A stretch of 64,000 bases of DNA from positions 25,934,001 through 25,998,000 of the forward strand of contig CM075655.1 of the NCBI GenBank assembly GCA_037953625.1, given 5' to 3'. Position numbers and translations under genes: made by a program. Of this stretch, positions 10,368 to 22,770 are shown one piece after another. Under the pieces are notes generated by a model. It was not told the DNA's origin. It made no database searches and was given only the letters and a program-made list of their open reading frames with translations. Position 1 is the first letter of the stretch. Every line of letters begins with the position of its first letter. The stretch comes from Crotalaria pallida. Taxonomy: Eukaryota; Streptophyta; Magnoliopsida; Fabales; Fabaceae.

Positions 10368-13194
10368 AGTTATGGCTTCGAAACGACAAAGGGAAACGTT
10401 CTCGGAAGCGCCGTGCGAAAGATAGCTCCTGAAGGCGCTCCACTGTCACTGACGACCCTCAATTGAAGAAGTGTCGTAGCAAGGAGGTCGTCTCTCAGCC
10501 GAAAACGACCTTTCTCGAAAAGCGGTCTGTTACCCAGGAGGCAACACCCCAGAAGGCGTGCTTGCATAGAGCGGCCAAGCGGTCACGCAACCGAAGGGGC
10601 TAAAGTACGCTCTTACTAAAGAAGGTGCCACATTACAGAAAGTAGAAACTCAGGAGCAAAGGTGCAATCAGAGAGTTTACATGGAAAAATGCTCATGTTA
10701 TATGCACTATAAGCTAAGTACACACAATCCTTGACTCAGTCTAATTTATCATTCATATGCTAGTAAGTCTTTTCATGAATTTGATTATAATAGATATGAA
10801 TCATGACGAAATGAAAAATGTATTGTATCCAATCACGTATCAGTTGCTGTATGTTAGTTAAGGAAATATAGTTACTGTATGCTCATTTTTTTGCATCTAT
10901 GTCCTAATATGCTTTTGGTAGTATCGCTTTCACATGATATCGCGCCCTACGTGGTTAGTTTCATGTCTAAGATTATCCTGATAATAATGATTTATTTTTA
11001 CTTTGAATAGCATTGTTCTGACATGACATGATATGATATGTGTATGGTTTGATTTTTAGACTATGTATGTCATGGCTAAGAATGGCACATGTATGATCAC
11101 AATCATGAATGGTGCCGCTCTGATATGTACTAAATATTTGACTAGAGAAACAATAATTAGATGACTTTGTACACATGAATGTTTGCTGTAGAACTAGAAT
11201 CAATATATCATACTAGTAATTTATGTCACAACCTTGTTAACCGTTCTCTGCTCAGCCATTACATGATGTGAATAAACTGCTTTTTCATGATTCCAACGTA
11301 TAAGATCTAGTAACCCATGTTAAGAGTTGAACAACTTAGATACAAAGGCGTGCTTTTGGAAATGTTATTCGAAGACATCATCTTGGCAATGTTTCATATT
11401 GATGCATGATTGATTTTATACATAATTCACTAGAGATGACTAACAAAACGGGCATGCATAGCATGAAAATAGCCAGAAAATGAAATTTGTCCATGTAGGA
11501 AAAAGAGGTGACATCTTGCTAAGATTCGAGAAGTCCTAAGTACGCTCTCAAGCCATGAATTGACAAGCTTTGCCAAGATGTTCATTGCCTTGAGAGGGTC
11601 GCCTCCTCCACTCTTGGCAATAAGCACCTGAGCTGTCTAAAGCAGAAAAGTGCTCCACATCTCGCCTAGTGAAAGAAGGCAGTCCAAAAAATGAAGGTAA
11701 GTGATGAAACAAAAGCAAAGTATCAAGAAAGAGCAGCACAACGTAAATGGAAAAGATCAGTGAAAATCAGGCAAACAGAATCAAGCGAAGAGAAAAGATG
11801 AAATCATATTAGAAGGCGACGCCCTGCCTAGAATCATCCATCCAAAGGCGTCCTCAGTTCAGATCTAAAGGGAGAAGAAAATGTGCAGATCCAAAGGCGA
11901 CCTTTAAAGGAGGCGCATCATAGAAGAGACGGCGTTGAAGCTAGGAATCCTGGAGAAAATACAAACAGAAAGTTGCAAATAACAAATCAAAAATTTGAGA
12001 GCAAAGTTATATCATAAGCCGAAATCAAAAGCTGACAATGAAGGCGACTTCAAAACAAAAGCGTGCAAGATAAGTAATTGAAGAGCAAGAGCAAGCACAT
12101 AAGCAAAAGCTGACACAACTAAACCCAAGAGTAAATGAGGATGAAGCGGAAGATATTTCCAAGCAGAACAGCCAGCCAGAAGTCAAAGGCGAACCTTAAA
12201 GGTGGCTGTGGTCACAATTGCAAAGGCGTACAACTGCAAAGGCGTACAACTGCAAGGCGTACATGAAAAGGCGCACATGCAACATGAAGGGTGAATGCAA
12301 GCTTTATAATGACCGGTACAAGTGCAAGATCCAGAAAACATGTTACTCAGAGGCATACTTAAACGCTGAAGCATTAAATTATATGCAAGAGCAAGGTGCA
12401 AGACGAAAGCAAGCTGAAAAGCTTACAAGTGACTGACCCGAAATTGGTCCAAACATAACGTAACCAAGGCGAAACAAGGAAGCCTATAGTAATAACAAGT
12501 CCTTGAAGCAAGACACATCTGAGCTTATTCATACATGAAAGCAAATTATGCAAAGGCGAGCATAAGCACAAAAGGCAGTACAACCAACAAATCCAAGAAT
12601 TTATAGATTGATAATATCAAGAAAAGCAGAAAGAAAAGTAGCGCCAAAAGGTGTTACGAAGCATGAGCAATCAAGCGGTCAATCATAAGCAAGGCAGCGC
12701 CTATGACAAGAGGTGCTAATGGCAAAGCCTGAAGCGGCACTGATAATAAGGGATGTCCCCAGGAAGGGTACAAGTGATACTGACGACATGAGGTATCGCT
12801 GTAGCAAATACCCTCAAACAGGGTCAATAATGCCAGAACGTGAGGTTCAACACTTCGAAAGAAAAAAAAGGGGGAAGAGAAGAAGAAAAAGAAAAGAAAA
12901 GAAAAAGAATGAACAGCGTTGGACCGTACTGCGGGCACAAGATGCCTTATCGCGGCACCCGGATAGACCTCTTTGAAAACAAATTTTCGGGATCAAACGC
13001 GGGCGAAGTACTCCATATCGCGAGGCTAGAAAAGGTCCTGCGAAACAAAGGCACTAGTCTTAAACGCGAGCAGAAAAAAATCTGTAGAAAAAGAGGTTGG
13101 CTAACGAAAGATCCAAAGCGATCCGTTAGTTTATAAAGCCCCAAAGTGGCAAACTTAAAAGTCCAAAGTGACAACTAAAGGAAAAGGCCCAAAG
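10368..13194 (+). other. T1 internal spacer without gag or pol
   Basis: The position where gag should begin shows no gag, protease or reverse-transcriptase frame on plus. The part from 11813 to 12560 contains many AAAGGCG or GAAGGCG heptamers. About 10690-11480 is more AT-rich and may be a separate insertion. The lack of coding capacity marks T1 as non-autonomous or internally deleted. Confidence 0.5.
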
Positions 13195-13705
13195 TGGCAA
13201 AACGTGTAGAATGTGCCCAACGTGCACCTTGAAAAAAAAAATTTGGCACCGATGACATGAGGGGCCATTGTACAAAAAGAGAGAAAGCGTGCCCAACGTG
13301 CTCCTCGAAGGAAATTTGGCACCAATGACATGAGGGGTCATTGTTCAAAAAGACAGAGAAAGAAGCGTGCCCAATGTGCACCCTAAAAAAAAGAAGAGAA
13401 AAAAGCGTGCCCAATGTGCACCTTGAGAAAAAATCATGGCACGAATGACATGAGGGGCCATTATTCAAAGAAAAAGAGAGAGAAAGAAGCGTGCCCAATG
13501 TGCACCCTAAAAAAAAGAAGAGAAAAAAGCATGCCCAACGTGCACCTTGAGAAAAATTCTTGGCACCAATGACATGAGGGGCCATTGTTCAAAGAAAAAG
13601 AGAGAGAAAGAAGCATGCCCAATGTGCACCCTAAAAAAAAAGAAGAGAAAAAAGCGTGCCCAACGTGCACCTTGAGAAAAAATCTTGGCACCAATGATAT
13701 GAGGG
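13195..13705. repeat. T1 tandem repeat of about 120 bp with two sub-blocks
   Basis: A block of the form GTGCCCAACGTGCACCTTG, A-rich run, TTGGCACCAATGACATGAGG, GGCCATTGTTCAAA, GAGAGAAAG is repeated across about 500 bp. A shorter partner starting GCCCAATGTGCACCC alternates with it. GCCCAAYGTGCAC occurs about eight times. Minus frames across it (13126-13782) are repeat translations and are not annotated as genes. Confidence 0.8.
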
Positions 13706-14047
13706 GCCACTGCTATGACTATGTATGAAAGAAAGGAAAGCATGCAGTAATAACACTTCATAAGCACCAAACAAGAGTGCACGTATGTAAATCACCCGAA
13801 GAAGCATCAAAGTCCATGCAGCCTACACTAAAGCACTTAATGCTAACAAGAGTCAAGAAATGTCAAGAAGTTGAGAAAGTCAATTCATACAAGGAATCAA
13901 GATCCGGCGGCAAAGTCTAGTAACGGTAAAGCAACAAAGTCGAATCCAGATAAAGGCATACAAGACGCAAAGTCAAAAGCAGTAACCAGAACCATAATCC
14001 AAAGGGCAAAATAACAAGAGTAGCAACATATGCAGTGAAAATAACGC

Positions 14048-16401
14048 CTACATGCGAAAGAGGGAATTCAAAGAGGTGTCCCTACAAGCTTCCTCATAGG
14101 CATGTTTCCGGACAGCGAAATCATTAATCTCTTCATCAAGTCGCTTCAACTCTGAAGTTGTTTGATCAAGCTGGGAAGAAAGTTTTTCGATATGGGACAC
14201 CAGCGGAGCACGACGTTCCTGCAAGGAGCGCTCAGCCTCAGTCAAATCACCATCATCAAACGTAGGGTGCAAACTCTCAAAACCAGCAATGGCATTCTCA
14301 AGCCAAGCACCAGAATAGTGCTAAAACTTAAGAGAGTATAAGCAGTCCAAAATCTCAGCTTTGTCCTCCCATGGTAAGGCATCCACATCAACTGAACGAA
14401 CCAACAGCAACATCTCCAGTAAGGTGCGTGAAGCGGACTCCCTGAAAAGGCGAGGAAGCGAGGCACGAGGCCGTATCAAGGCAGAGTGAGCAAGATGGAA
14501 CGAATCAACCAAGGACTGATCTTGCGCATCCAGCGAACCGCGGGACCTAGCAGAAAGTGCAGCTGCAAAAAGGCACACAACAACACGCACAAAGATAATG
14601 AAGGCTAGCAAATAAAGCAAAGAAATGTAAAGAGCCTTACTTAGATCAAGCACATGGAGAGATACTTACAAATCGAAGAAGACCCTGGAGAAGCAGAAAC
14701 GTGACCCGCCCTTATGGAAGGAGTCTGGAAATAAGAAACCTCATGCATAGAACGTCCATCAAGAGGAGCGGAGACACTCCTAGGAATTTCAGCTGTGCTG
14801 GTCGAAGCTGGGCCCTTATCAGCAGAAGGAATAAAAACCACGGGGACAGAAGGTTCCCCAACCAAAGTCTCAGTAGTAACGACAGCTTGGCTCTCCTTGG
14901 GAGCAGAGGCATCCACTTCAACATCCATCCCGTCAGGCGCATCTTTAAACCTTTGAGTCTCGGCAACAACTTCCTCAACAATATCAGAAACATTCGAAGG
15001 GGCATCAGAAGGCGTGCCCTTGGAAGTAACAGAAACGCTTTTGAAAACATCAACTGGGGGCATAAAAGAATCAGCATCCTCGCACGCAACAGCATCAAAA
15101 GGGACAGAGGGAGTAGCGCCCCCATCAACGGAGGGATGATGACAGAAATTCATGGGGTCTTCACAGTCAGGAACAGATGGAATTGTCGAAGGACTAATGG
15201 GAACATGACCACCTCCAGAGACTTGAGGTGAAGGCGGCGAAAAATGACCACCAGAACCGCCTACATCCTTAAGGAAAGGAAAAGAATCAATAATGCCATG
15301 AAGCTGCCTAAGCAAAGTGTACTGAAAAAAAAAGAAGCCAAAGGAAGAACGAGAAGAATCCGAAGAGCTGCAATGAGAGTAAGAAAAGGAGTAGGCAAGA
15401 AATGAAACCTGGGGGGTATTCCTCCTCAGCGCCGCCACTTTCAGCAGACTCATAACAGGCTAAAAGAGAGTCGTCCAAGCTAATCTCATCGGCATCATCA
15501 TGAACCAAATCTATATGAGCAGGAGAAGGAGCAATGTGAATACCAGCAGCTCGCAAGCGACTAGATCGGCGGGAGGGTGCGGCTGCCTTTTTCTTCTTCC
15601 GGGGCAAGGCGGCGCCACTGCCACCACCTTTGGCAGGAGACTTTGAAACAGAGGGACCATGAGAAGTGGCTTTCCTCTTTCCCCTTTGGGATGCAACGGG
15701 GGAAGATGCAGCAGCCTTGCGTTTGGGGGAATCTTCTTCGTATGAAAGCAAAGCAGAATAAAGGAATTAATACAAAGTAGGAAACCGGAAACAACAAGGA
15801 CAGAAAAATGGCCGAGATATTTACCTTTAACTTTTCTCATGGAAGTGCAAAAGTAGGGGTCATTGTATACTATGGGCAACAGAGAAGGAGCCGAATGCTG
15901 TGAAGAGGCCTCAAAATTGCGCAAATGCTGGAGAATATCTTAATGGGATGTGATCCAACCGCGCAAAACACCCCCAACACGGGAGGGAGAAACATGAACA
16001 CGAGGGATTTCAGAAACATCAGGAGTTTCACCAAAAAGTAGCATTTTGACCAGACCTTCCACAGGAGCCTGTTCGATATGGAGAGCACATGGATCTTGAT
16101 CACGTCCAAATTGCCTAGAAACACGATCAGGGCGGTTGGTGCAAGGCCAAATGGCTCCACCATGGGCCCTCTTATTGTCCAAAGGAACAAAGCCAGGCAG
16201 ACAACGAGCAGTCATAATCAACTTCCATAAATCAAAAATGCCTTCAAAATGGGCAGCAGAATCATTCCTTGTGGCAAACTCTTCTTCATCATACAGGGGA
16301 TGCAAGGGGTCACCACCCTCCATGATATTACTCAAGTAAGGGCGAAACACGAACTTGTCTTCAAAATCAATCAAAGAAATCAATGATTCTCTCGGAAAGC
16401 C
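14048..16401 (-). pseudogene. T1 antisense plant-mobile-domain (PMD) gene, 5' truncated
   Basis: Minus frames give, from the truncated end: a PMD segment (16401 to about 15820) with FRPYLSN, FDLWKLI and RPDRVSRQFG; an exon with basic stretches PRKKKK and PSRRSSRLR (about 15740-15412); a Ser/Val/Asp-rich exon (about 15265-14670); and a coiled-coil tail (about 14540-14048). Segments are separated by intron-like gaps with GT/AG borders. The gene runs against the T1 genome strand. It is broken by E1 at 16401, by a stop at 15940-15942, and by a TAG at 14318-14320. The PMD is a plant domain of unclear function, found in host genes and mobile elements. T2 carries a relative at 34741-49971. Confidence 0.65.
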
Positions 16402-17523
16402 TGATCGAGGCCGTACCCGATACAAATAAAAACAGTTTAAGTATAGTACTAGGAAGTGACTCCTAGGTCGTCTCCCAAGGAATATCTTATCAAGCAAAAG
16501 GTCGAACACATAGTATGCATAGAAAACAGGGGGTTTTTTTTTGTATTGAATATTGAATAATTGAAATCAAAACAGAATTAAATCAAAACGAAGAAACAGA
16601 TAAGGAAAAGCGGATAAACCCCTTTGGCTCGCGTTCACAACTCTATCATCGGTCACAAAAGATCAATTTCTTTCCTCTTCACTGTCCAACTCGTGATAAT
16701 TAAATACTAAGCGAAAATTCAATTCTCACCCCAAAACCCAAACCTCTAATTAAGCATTAAAAGCCAAAGCATGGAGTTTTTACGAGTTTGCATAAATTAA
16801 GCATTCATACACATGGATTATCTCTATATAATGGAACTAAGCGAACCATAACATATCAATAAGCATGAAAACATTGAATAAAAACGAAATAGCATTAAGA
16901 ACAAAACCTCAAGAGTATGTGATACATTACCAAAGGGATTTAACCTAAGAGTTTAGCCTTCCATGAAGAAAAATACCAAAAAAACGTGTAGAAAGGGAAG
17001 AGAGAAACCCTAGCAGCCTCCACAAGCTTGGAGAGCAAAACTAAGCCTTCTCTATGAGAGAGAATGTAAAAAAACGTGAATGGAAGGTCTCCCAAGGGTT
17101 TACACGAATTTGGCTTTTTAAATCACAAAACGGGCCTAAATCATGGGCCCAAATCCTAAGGAAAGCTTAATCTCTAAATTAAATCTAAAAAATATCTTAT
17201 AGATAAAATCTAAATCTTAAAAGATATAACTAAATCTCAACTAATCCTAAAGATAGATTACAATCTTCACTTCATCATATATCTTCTCTTCCAAAATTAA
17301 ATCTTCATTCCCAAAATGTCCATAAAGCCCTTGTGCCAAATATGACCTGAAAATAGAAATAGAATTAATTAGGCTAAATAATCCCAAATTAAAAAATATT
17401 CAGAATAATAGTCCAATAAACTCTAAATCACTAAATCAAGCTAAACAATGTCAAATAGGCAACAAGTATCAATAATAGGAGTAAAATAATGCAAGGAAAA
17501 ATGGGAAATAAAATGCTCATCAA
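16402..17523 (-). repeat. E1 3' LTR
   Basis: On minus the LTR begins TGATGAGCAT after the polypurine tract and ends CTCGATCA, where the T1 antisense frame resumes. No palindromic word cluster of the E3/E4/E5 kind was seen in it. Confidence 0.7.
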
Positions 17524-18913
17524 ATACCCCCACACTTATCCTTTTGCACTCCTGGGCAAAACTAAGAATTAGGACTGAGAAAATCAATATGCACCAAAGT
17601 GAATCATGTAACAAGATTACTAAAACTAATGAATGCAAACCTAAGAGATTACATACTTCACAATGAATTCTAGGAAATGCAAAGAAATGGGCAAAATCAA
17701 GCACACGAAGAAAATAAGGACCAAAGAATCAAGGCATTCATGAACATCATCCAATTATTTCAAATATGCAAAGAAAACCAATGACATCAAGAGGGTAGTC
17801 ACAAAGATGATAGAAACTCACAAGGATCACTCAATAGTGTTTACACTCAAGTGTTTAAGGTTAATCAGTGTTTACACTCAAGGCACATCATGAAAAACAA
17901 ACACAACCATAAGCTTGACAAGCCTCTAACATCAACAATCAATACACATGCACATTAAGATCAAAAGGTCTTTTCAGGGTTGTAATGGGGCCAAGGACAA
18001 GGTAGGATAAAAATATGGGAAATGTAGCTAAAACCCAGGGAATAGAGGAGCAATGGGGAACAAGTAAAAAAAATAAGCACAATCCACCCCAGAATAAAAT
18101 GGTAAACATAACAACAACCTCTAATTCCAATCCTCCATGCCTCAATCAACCTTTTATTCCATTTTTTTTCTTTTTTTTTCTTCTTCTTCTTTTTCTTTTT
18201 CGTTTTTTTTTGAATTGCATTACATTGCAGAACTTCATGAACGAAAGAAAAGAAGAAACAATAAAAATGGCATAATGAGATAAAGCCATAATTACATCAC
18301 CGACCATAGAGGCAAAACCCAGAACTCACAAGAGATGAAGAACTAAGCACCCTCGCTTACTTAATACCCATTCCCAAAACAATTCCAAAGCTCCAACATT
18401 CCCTAAGGTTAGGACAATCATGGTTTTTCAGTCATAGGCTTGTAATGAGCTAAAGAACAAAGAAAAGGGATATAAAGGCTCAAAGGGGCTATCAAAGGAT
18501 AAATTCATTCAAGGTAGGCTCATATGGCTAGTGGCTTATTCAAGAAAAAACAATGCCTAAATCATTTCAAAATGTGCATGGGAATATCAAGTATCAACAA
18601 GAGTCAAGTCAAGTTCTAGAGTGCAAGTAATCCAGAGTGCAATCACACATGAAAGAAAAATTAGGTGGCATATATAGCAATCCACCCACAATTAAGGCTC
18701 AAATCCTCACAAAAGGGACAATTCTATCACAGTGTTACCACCTCTTAATTATCAAAAGCAACTTTACACACAGAAATGCATGAATTCAGACACAAGATAC
18801 CAAGACTCTACTAAAATGAAGCAAAAACATGCAAGAAAATGCCCAAAACTTAGCAAAACCTAAAAAATCAAAGCAAAAATATGCAACCTAAACTACTCTC
18901 CCCCCCACACTTA
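17524..18913 (-). other. E1 non-coding block between two polypurine tracts
   Basis: It is bounded by AAGTGTGGGGGT at the 3' LTR and a second purine tract at 18895-18913. It contains a long T/C run on plus (18164-18213, purine-rich in the element sense) and short blocks shared with E3, E4 and E5, such as AAAGGTCTT...GTTGTAATGGGGCCA near 17967 and TCAAGTTCTAGA near 18608. No coding frame is present. Confidence 0.7.
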
Positions 18914-19013
18914 AATCACACATTGTCCTCAATGGAAAAAAAATAGCAGAATCAGACAGATATAGACAAGTGGAATAAAAGTAGTAAAGAAGGAGAAAAG
19001 AAGACTCCCTAAA

Positions 19014-22000
19014 TCATGGTGGGTCAAAAATGGGGTCGACCAATGAGGCTTCCTCCACAGGTGCATCATCCAAAGAAGGGGAGGTTAGGAAAGGCTTGAG
19101 TCGGTGGCCATTGACTTTGAAGCTCTTGTCTGTGGACTCACTCTTGATCTCCACAGTGCCATAAGGAAACACCTGGGTGACTACAAACGGTCCAATCCAT
19201 TTAGAGCGGAGCTTTCCACTCATGAGTCCAAGCCTAGAGTTGTAGAGCAACACTTTTTGACCAACCAAGAACTCCTTTCTGCAAATTGAGCTATCATGGA
19301 GCTTCTTGGTCTTCTCTTTGTAGAACTTGGAATTCTTATAGGCCTCCAAACGGATCTCATCTAGCTCACTCAACTGCAGCTTCCTCTCCTCACCCGCTTG
19401 ATCAAGAGCTAAGTTACATTGCTTCACAGCCCAATATGCATGGTGCTCTATCTCCACAGGCAGGTGGCATGCCTTACCAAAAACAACCCGATAAGGTGAC
19501 ATCCCTATGGGTGCCTTGTAAGCAGTCCGATGGGCCCATAGAGCATCCTCCAGTCGTGTGCTCCAATCCTTTCTATTAGGCTTCACCATCTTCTCCAAAA
19601 TCCGCTTGATCTCTCTGTTTGAAATCTCAGCTTGCCCATTGGTTTGGGGGTGATATGGTGTAGAAACTTTGTGCACAACCCCATACTTCTTGAGCAAAGC
19701 TTGCATGGATCTATTGCAGAAGTGTGTGCCTTGATCACTGACTATGGCTCTAGGTATGCCAAACCTGCAAAGGATATTAGTCCTGACAAAATCTACAACA
19801 ACCTGAGCATCATTAGTCCTGGTGGCCTTAGCTTCCACCCATTTGGATACATAATCCACAGCAAGTAAGATATAATAAAAACCAAAAGAAACAGGAAAGG
19901 GACCCATGAAATCTATACCCCAGACATTAAACACCTCACAGAACAACATAGGTTGTTGCGGCATCTGTTGCCTCCAAGATAGGGCGCCTCCTGCTCTTTG
20001 ACATTGCTCACATGAGCTGCATATTTTGCTTGCATCCTTGAAGATGGTAGGCCAATAAAATCCAGAATCCAGCACCTTTCGTGCTGTCCTTTGAGTGCCA
20101 AGGTGGCCTCCAACTGGTGAAGCATGGCAAAATTGGAGAACCGATTGGATCTCCTGGTCTGGAATGCACCTGCCAATGACCTGATCACTGCAAAAACGCC
20201 ACAAATAGGGGTCATCCCATACATAATACTTGGCATCGCTCTTCAATTTGTCTCTTTGAGCTTTGGATGCCAAGGGTGGAAAAACAGATGCAACTATATA
20301 ATTTACAATATCAGCAAACCAAGGAATAAGGGGAGGGGGATGTGAAACATGCAAAACTAAAAACTGCTCATCCGGGAAGTCATCCCGGATAGGAAATGCA
20401 TCCTCCTCTCTCTCTATTCTACTCAAGTGGTCTGCGACAAGGTTATGTGCACCACTCCGATCCTGAATCTCAAGATCAAACTCCTGGAGGAGCAACATCC
20501 ATCTAATCAACCTAGGTTTGGAATCTGTCTTTTTCAAAAGATACTTCAGGGCAGCATGATCAGTATACACCACAACCTTAGAACCTAACAGATATGATCT
20601 AAACTTATCAAGTGCAAAGACAATGGCTAACAGCTCTTTTTCAGTTGTGGTGTAATTAACTTGTGCTGAATCTAAAGTCCTAGATGCATAATAAATCACA
20701 TGAGACATCTTACCAACCCTTTGGGAGAGAACTGCTCCCAAAGCATAATTCGAGGCATCGGTCATGAGCTCAAATGGGAGAGTCCAATCAGGTGGTTGGA
20801 TGATGGGAGTGGTGGTGAGTGCTCTCTTTAACTCATCAAATGCTTTCTTGCATTGGTCTCCAAACTCAAATGCGGTATCCTTTTGAAGCAAGTTGGATAG
20901 TGGAAGGGCTATCTTGCTAAAGTTCTGAATAAACCTGCGATAGAAACCTGCATGGCCAAGAAAAGAACGCACCTCTCGCACGCAAGAGGGGTAAGGCAAA
21001 TGTGATATTACATGCAGCTTAGCAGGGTCAACCTCTATGCCCTTATGCGAAATAATGTGCCCTAAGACTATGCCTTGTTCTACCATAAAATGACATTTTT
21101 CAAAATTCAAGACAAGGTTAGTCTCAATGCACCTATTAAGCACCTTAGACAAACTATCAAGACATGCATCAAAAGAGGAACCATATACACTAAAATCATC
21201 CATGAAAACCTCTATGCAATGCTCAAGTAAGTCATTAAAAATACTCATCATACATCTTTGAAAAGTGCCAGGAGCATTGCATAGGCCAAAAGGCATCTTC
21301 CTATAAGCAAATGTACCAAAAGGACAGGTAAATGTAGTCTTATGTTGGTCCTCTGGTGCAATACAGATTTGGAAATAACCAGAGAAACCATCTAAGAAGC
21401 AATAGTGAGATTTACCTGCCAGGCGCTCCAACATCTGATCAATGAAGGGAAGATGAAAGTGATCCTTGCGGGTCGCCTGGTTGAGCTTCCTATAATCAAT
21501 GCAGACTCTCCAACTGTTCTGCACTCTAGTGGGAATCAGCTCATCCTTCTCATTTTTGACAACTGTCACCCCAGACTTCTTGGGAACTACTTGAACCGGG
21601 CTTACCCAAGTGCTGTCTGAAATGGGGTAGATAATGCCAGCTTGCAGCAGCTTGGTGACCTCTTTCTTTACCACATCAAGAATTTGGGGGTTCAACCGTC
21701 TCTGGGGTTGTCTCACTGGTTTAGCCCCATCCTCCAATAAAATCCGATGCATGCACATGGAGGGGCTAATACCAGGTATGTCTGCCAAAGTCCATCCTAT
21801 TGCCCTTTTGTTTGCTCTAATCACATCCAGCAGCTTCTTCTCTTGATCAACAGAAAGGGAGGTAGAGATGATCACTGGAAGTTTCTGCTCAGCCTCCAAG
21901 TAAGCATATTTGAGATGAGGAGGAAGGGGCTTCAGGTCCAATAAAGGTGCCTGCATCACAGATGGAACTAAAGGAGCAGCAGAATTGGATTCTGCCGCCT

Positions 22001-22742
22001 GCACCTGAACAAGTGAATTAGACTCATGCAAAACAGAAATGGGGTTAGCATGATCTGAATCTATATCATATGAATCAACAGATGCAGTAGCAGAATTTAA
22101 AAACTGGTCAATTTCAATGCATGCAGTGCACATTTCGGAATCAGAACATGCAGAACAAGTAAATGAGCTAGTGAAAGATGGCAAATCATAATCATGCAAA
22201 AAGTCTAGAACATGCTCATCAATCAGATCATCAATCAAGTCAACATGAAAGACAGAGTGGTCATCAGAAAAATGTTTCATAGCATCAAAAATATTGAATC
22301 GAACCACACTGTCATCAAATTCCATGGAAAGTGTACCTGCATGCACATCTATCTTGGTTCGGGCAGTTTTCAAAAATGGTCTCCCTAATATGATAGGGAC
22401 AGCACTACGAGAGGTGTCCTCTTCCATATCAAGAATATAAAAATCAGCAGGAAAGATAAGCTCTTCAACCCGAACCAAGACATCCTCTATCAAACCTGCG
22501 GGGTAGGCAGTAGATCTATTTGCCAAATGAATAACCACACCCGTAGGTTGAAGAGGTCCAAGTGAAAGAGATTTGAAAACAGACATAGGCATAACATTAA
22601 TAGATGCTCCTAAATCTAGCAAAGCATTCTCAAATTTAGTATTACCTATGATACAAGGCACAGAGAAAGTTCCAGGATCCTTACACTTTTCAGGAATATG
22701 AGGGACGGGTTTACCTATAAGAGCAGAGACATTTCTTCCCAT
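19014..22742 (-). CDS. E1 pol polyprotein (protease-RT-RNase H-integrase), open over 1242 codons
   Basis: This is the enzyme part of an Athila-type polyprotein with no internal stop. Protease has DLGASINVMP near residue 43. RT has YRKLNQATRKDHF and the FMDDFSVYG catalytic box. RNase H follows with MTDASNYALGAVL and TTEKELLA. Integrase has an H/H/C/C finger ending CSSCEQCQ, then WGIDFMGPF, IVSDQGTHF and NGQAEISNRE as the D, D, E triad, and a C-terminal part ending near DPIFDPP. The in-frame ATG at 22742 is only the first Met after the break; upstream residues of the same frame run to 22769. Openness suggests a fairly recent element, but this copy lacks gag and a 5' LTR. Confidence 0.88.
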   Translation of the reverse strand: MGRNVSALIGKPVPHIPEKCKDPGTFSVPCIIGNTKFENALLDLGASINVMPMSVFKSLSLGPLQPTGVVIHLANRSTAYPAGLIEDVLVRVEELIFPADFYILDMEEDTSRSAVPIILGRPFLKTARTKIDVHAGTLSMEFDDSVVRFNIFDAMKHFSDDHSVFHVDLIDDLIDEHVLDFLHDYDLPSFTSSFTCSACSDSEMCTACIEIDQFLNSATASVDSYDIDSDHANPISVLHESNSLVQVQAAESNSAAPLVPSVMQAPLLDLKPLPPHLKYAYLEAEQKLPVIISTSLSVDQEKKLLDVIRANKRAIGWTLADIPGISPSMCMHRILLEDGAKPVRQPQRRLNPQILDVVKKEVTKLLQAGIIYPISDSTWVSPVQVVPKKSGVTVVKNEKDELIPTRVQNSWRVCIDYRKLNQATRKDHFHLPFIDQMLERLAGKSHYCFLDGFSGYFQICIAPEDQHKTTFTCPFGTFAYRKMPFGLCNAPGTFQRCMMSIFNDLLEHCIEVFMDDFSVYGSSFDACLDSLSKVLNRCIETNLVLNFEKCHFMVEQGIVLGHIISHKGIEVDPAKLHVISHLPYPSCVREVRSFLGHAGFYRRFIQNFSKIALPLSNLLQKDTAFEFGDQCKKAFDELKRALTTTPIIQPPDWTLPFELMTDASNYALGAVLSQRVGKMSHVIYYASRTLDSAQVNYTTTEKELLAIVFALDKFRSYLLGSKVVVYTDHAALKYLLKKTDSKPRLIRWMLLLQEFDLEIQDRSGAHNLVADHLSRIEREEDAFPIRDDFPDEQFLVLHVSHPPPLIPWFADIVNYIVASVFPPLASKAQRDKLKSDAKYYVWDDPYLWRFCSDQVIGRCIPDQEIQSVLQFCHASPVGGHLGTQRTARKVLDSGFYWPTIFKDASKICSSCEQCQRAGGALSWRQQMPQQPMLFCEVFNVWGIDFMGPFPVSFGFYYILLAVDYVSKWVEAKATRTNDAQVVVDFVRTNILCRFGIPRAIVSDQGTHFCNRSMQALLKKYGVVHKVSTPYHPQTNGQAEISNREIKRILEKMVKPNRKDWSTRLEDALWAHRTAYKAPIGMSPYRVVFGKACHLPVEIEHHAYWAVKQCNLALDQAGEERKLQLSELDEIRLEAYKNSKFYKEKTKKLHDSSICRKEFLVGQKVLLYNSRLGLMSGKLRSKWIGPFVVTQVFPYGTVEIKSESTDKSFKVNGHRLKPFLTSPSLDDAPVEEASLVDPIFDPP

Positions 22743-22770
22743 GCTGATCCTCTCATTGCCCTTGAGAAGT

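Larger units (their letters stand above)
16402..22769 (-). mobile_element. E1: Athila-type element, 5' end missing
   Basis: On minus the order is: end of the gag-protease spacer, protease, RT, RNase H, integrase, a non-coding block with two polypurine tracts, and a 3' LTR. E1 sits inside the T1 antisense gene. The gag half, primer site and 5' LTR are absent; at 22769-22771 the sequence passes straight into T2 pol on the opposite strand. No target duplication can be tested. Confidence 0.8.

Noticed and set aside
13126..13782. Minus frames of 70-136 codons with repeated GARWA/HVGHAF motifs
   Set aside because: They are direct translations of the T1 tandem repeat and occur in three frames.
14701..15231. 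Plus frame of 176 codons in T1
   Set aside because: It lies opposite the linker exons of the antisense PMD gene and has no recognisable domain.
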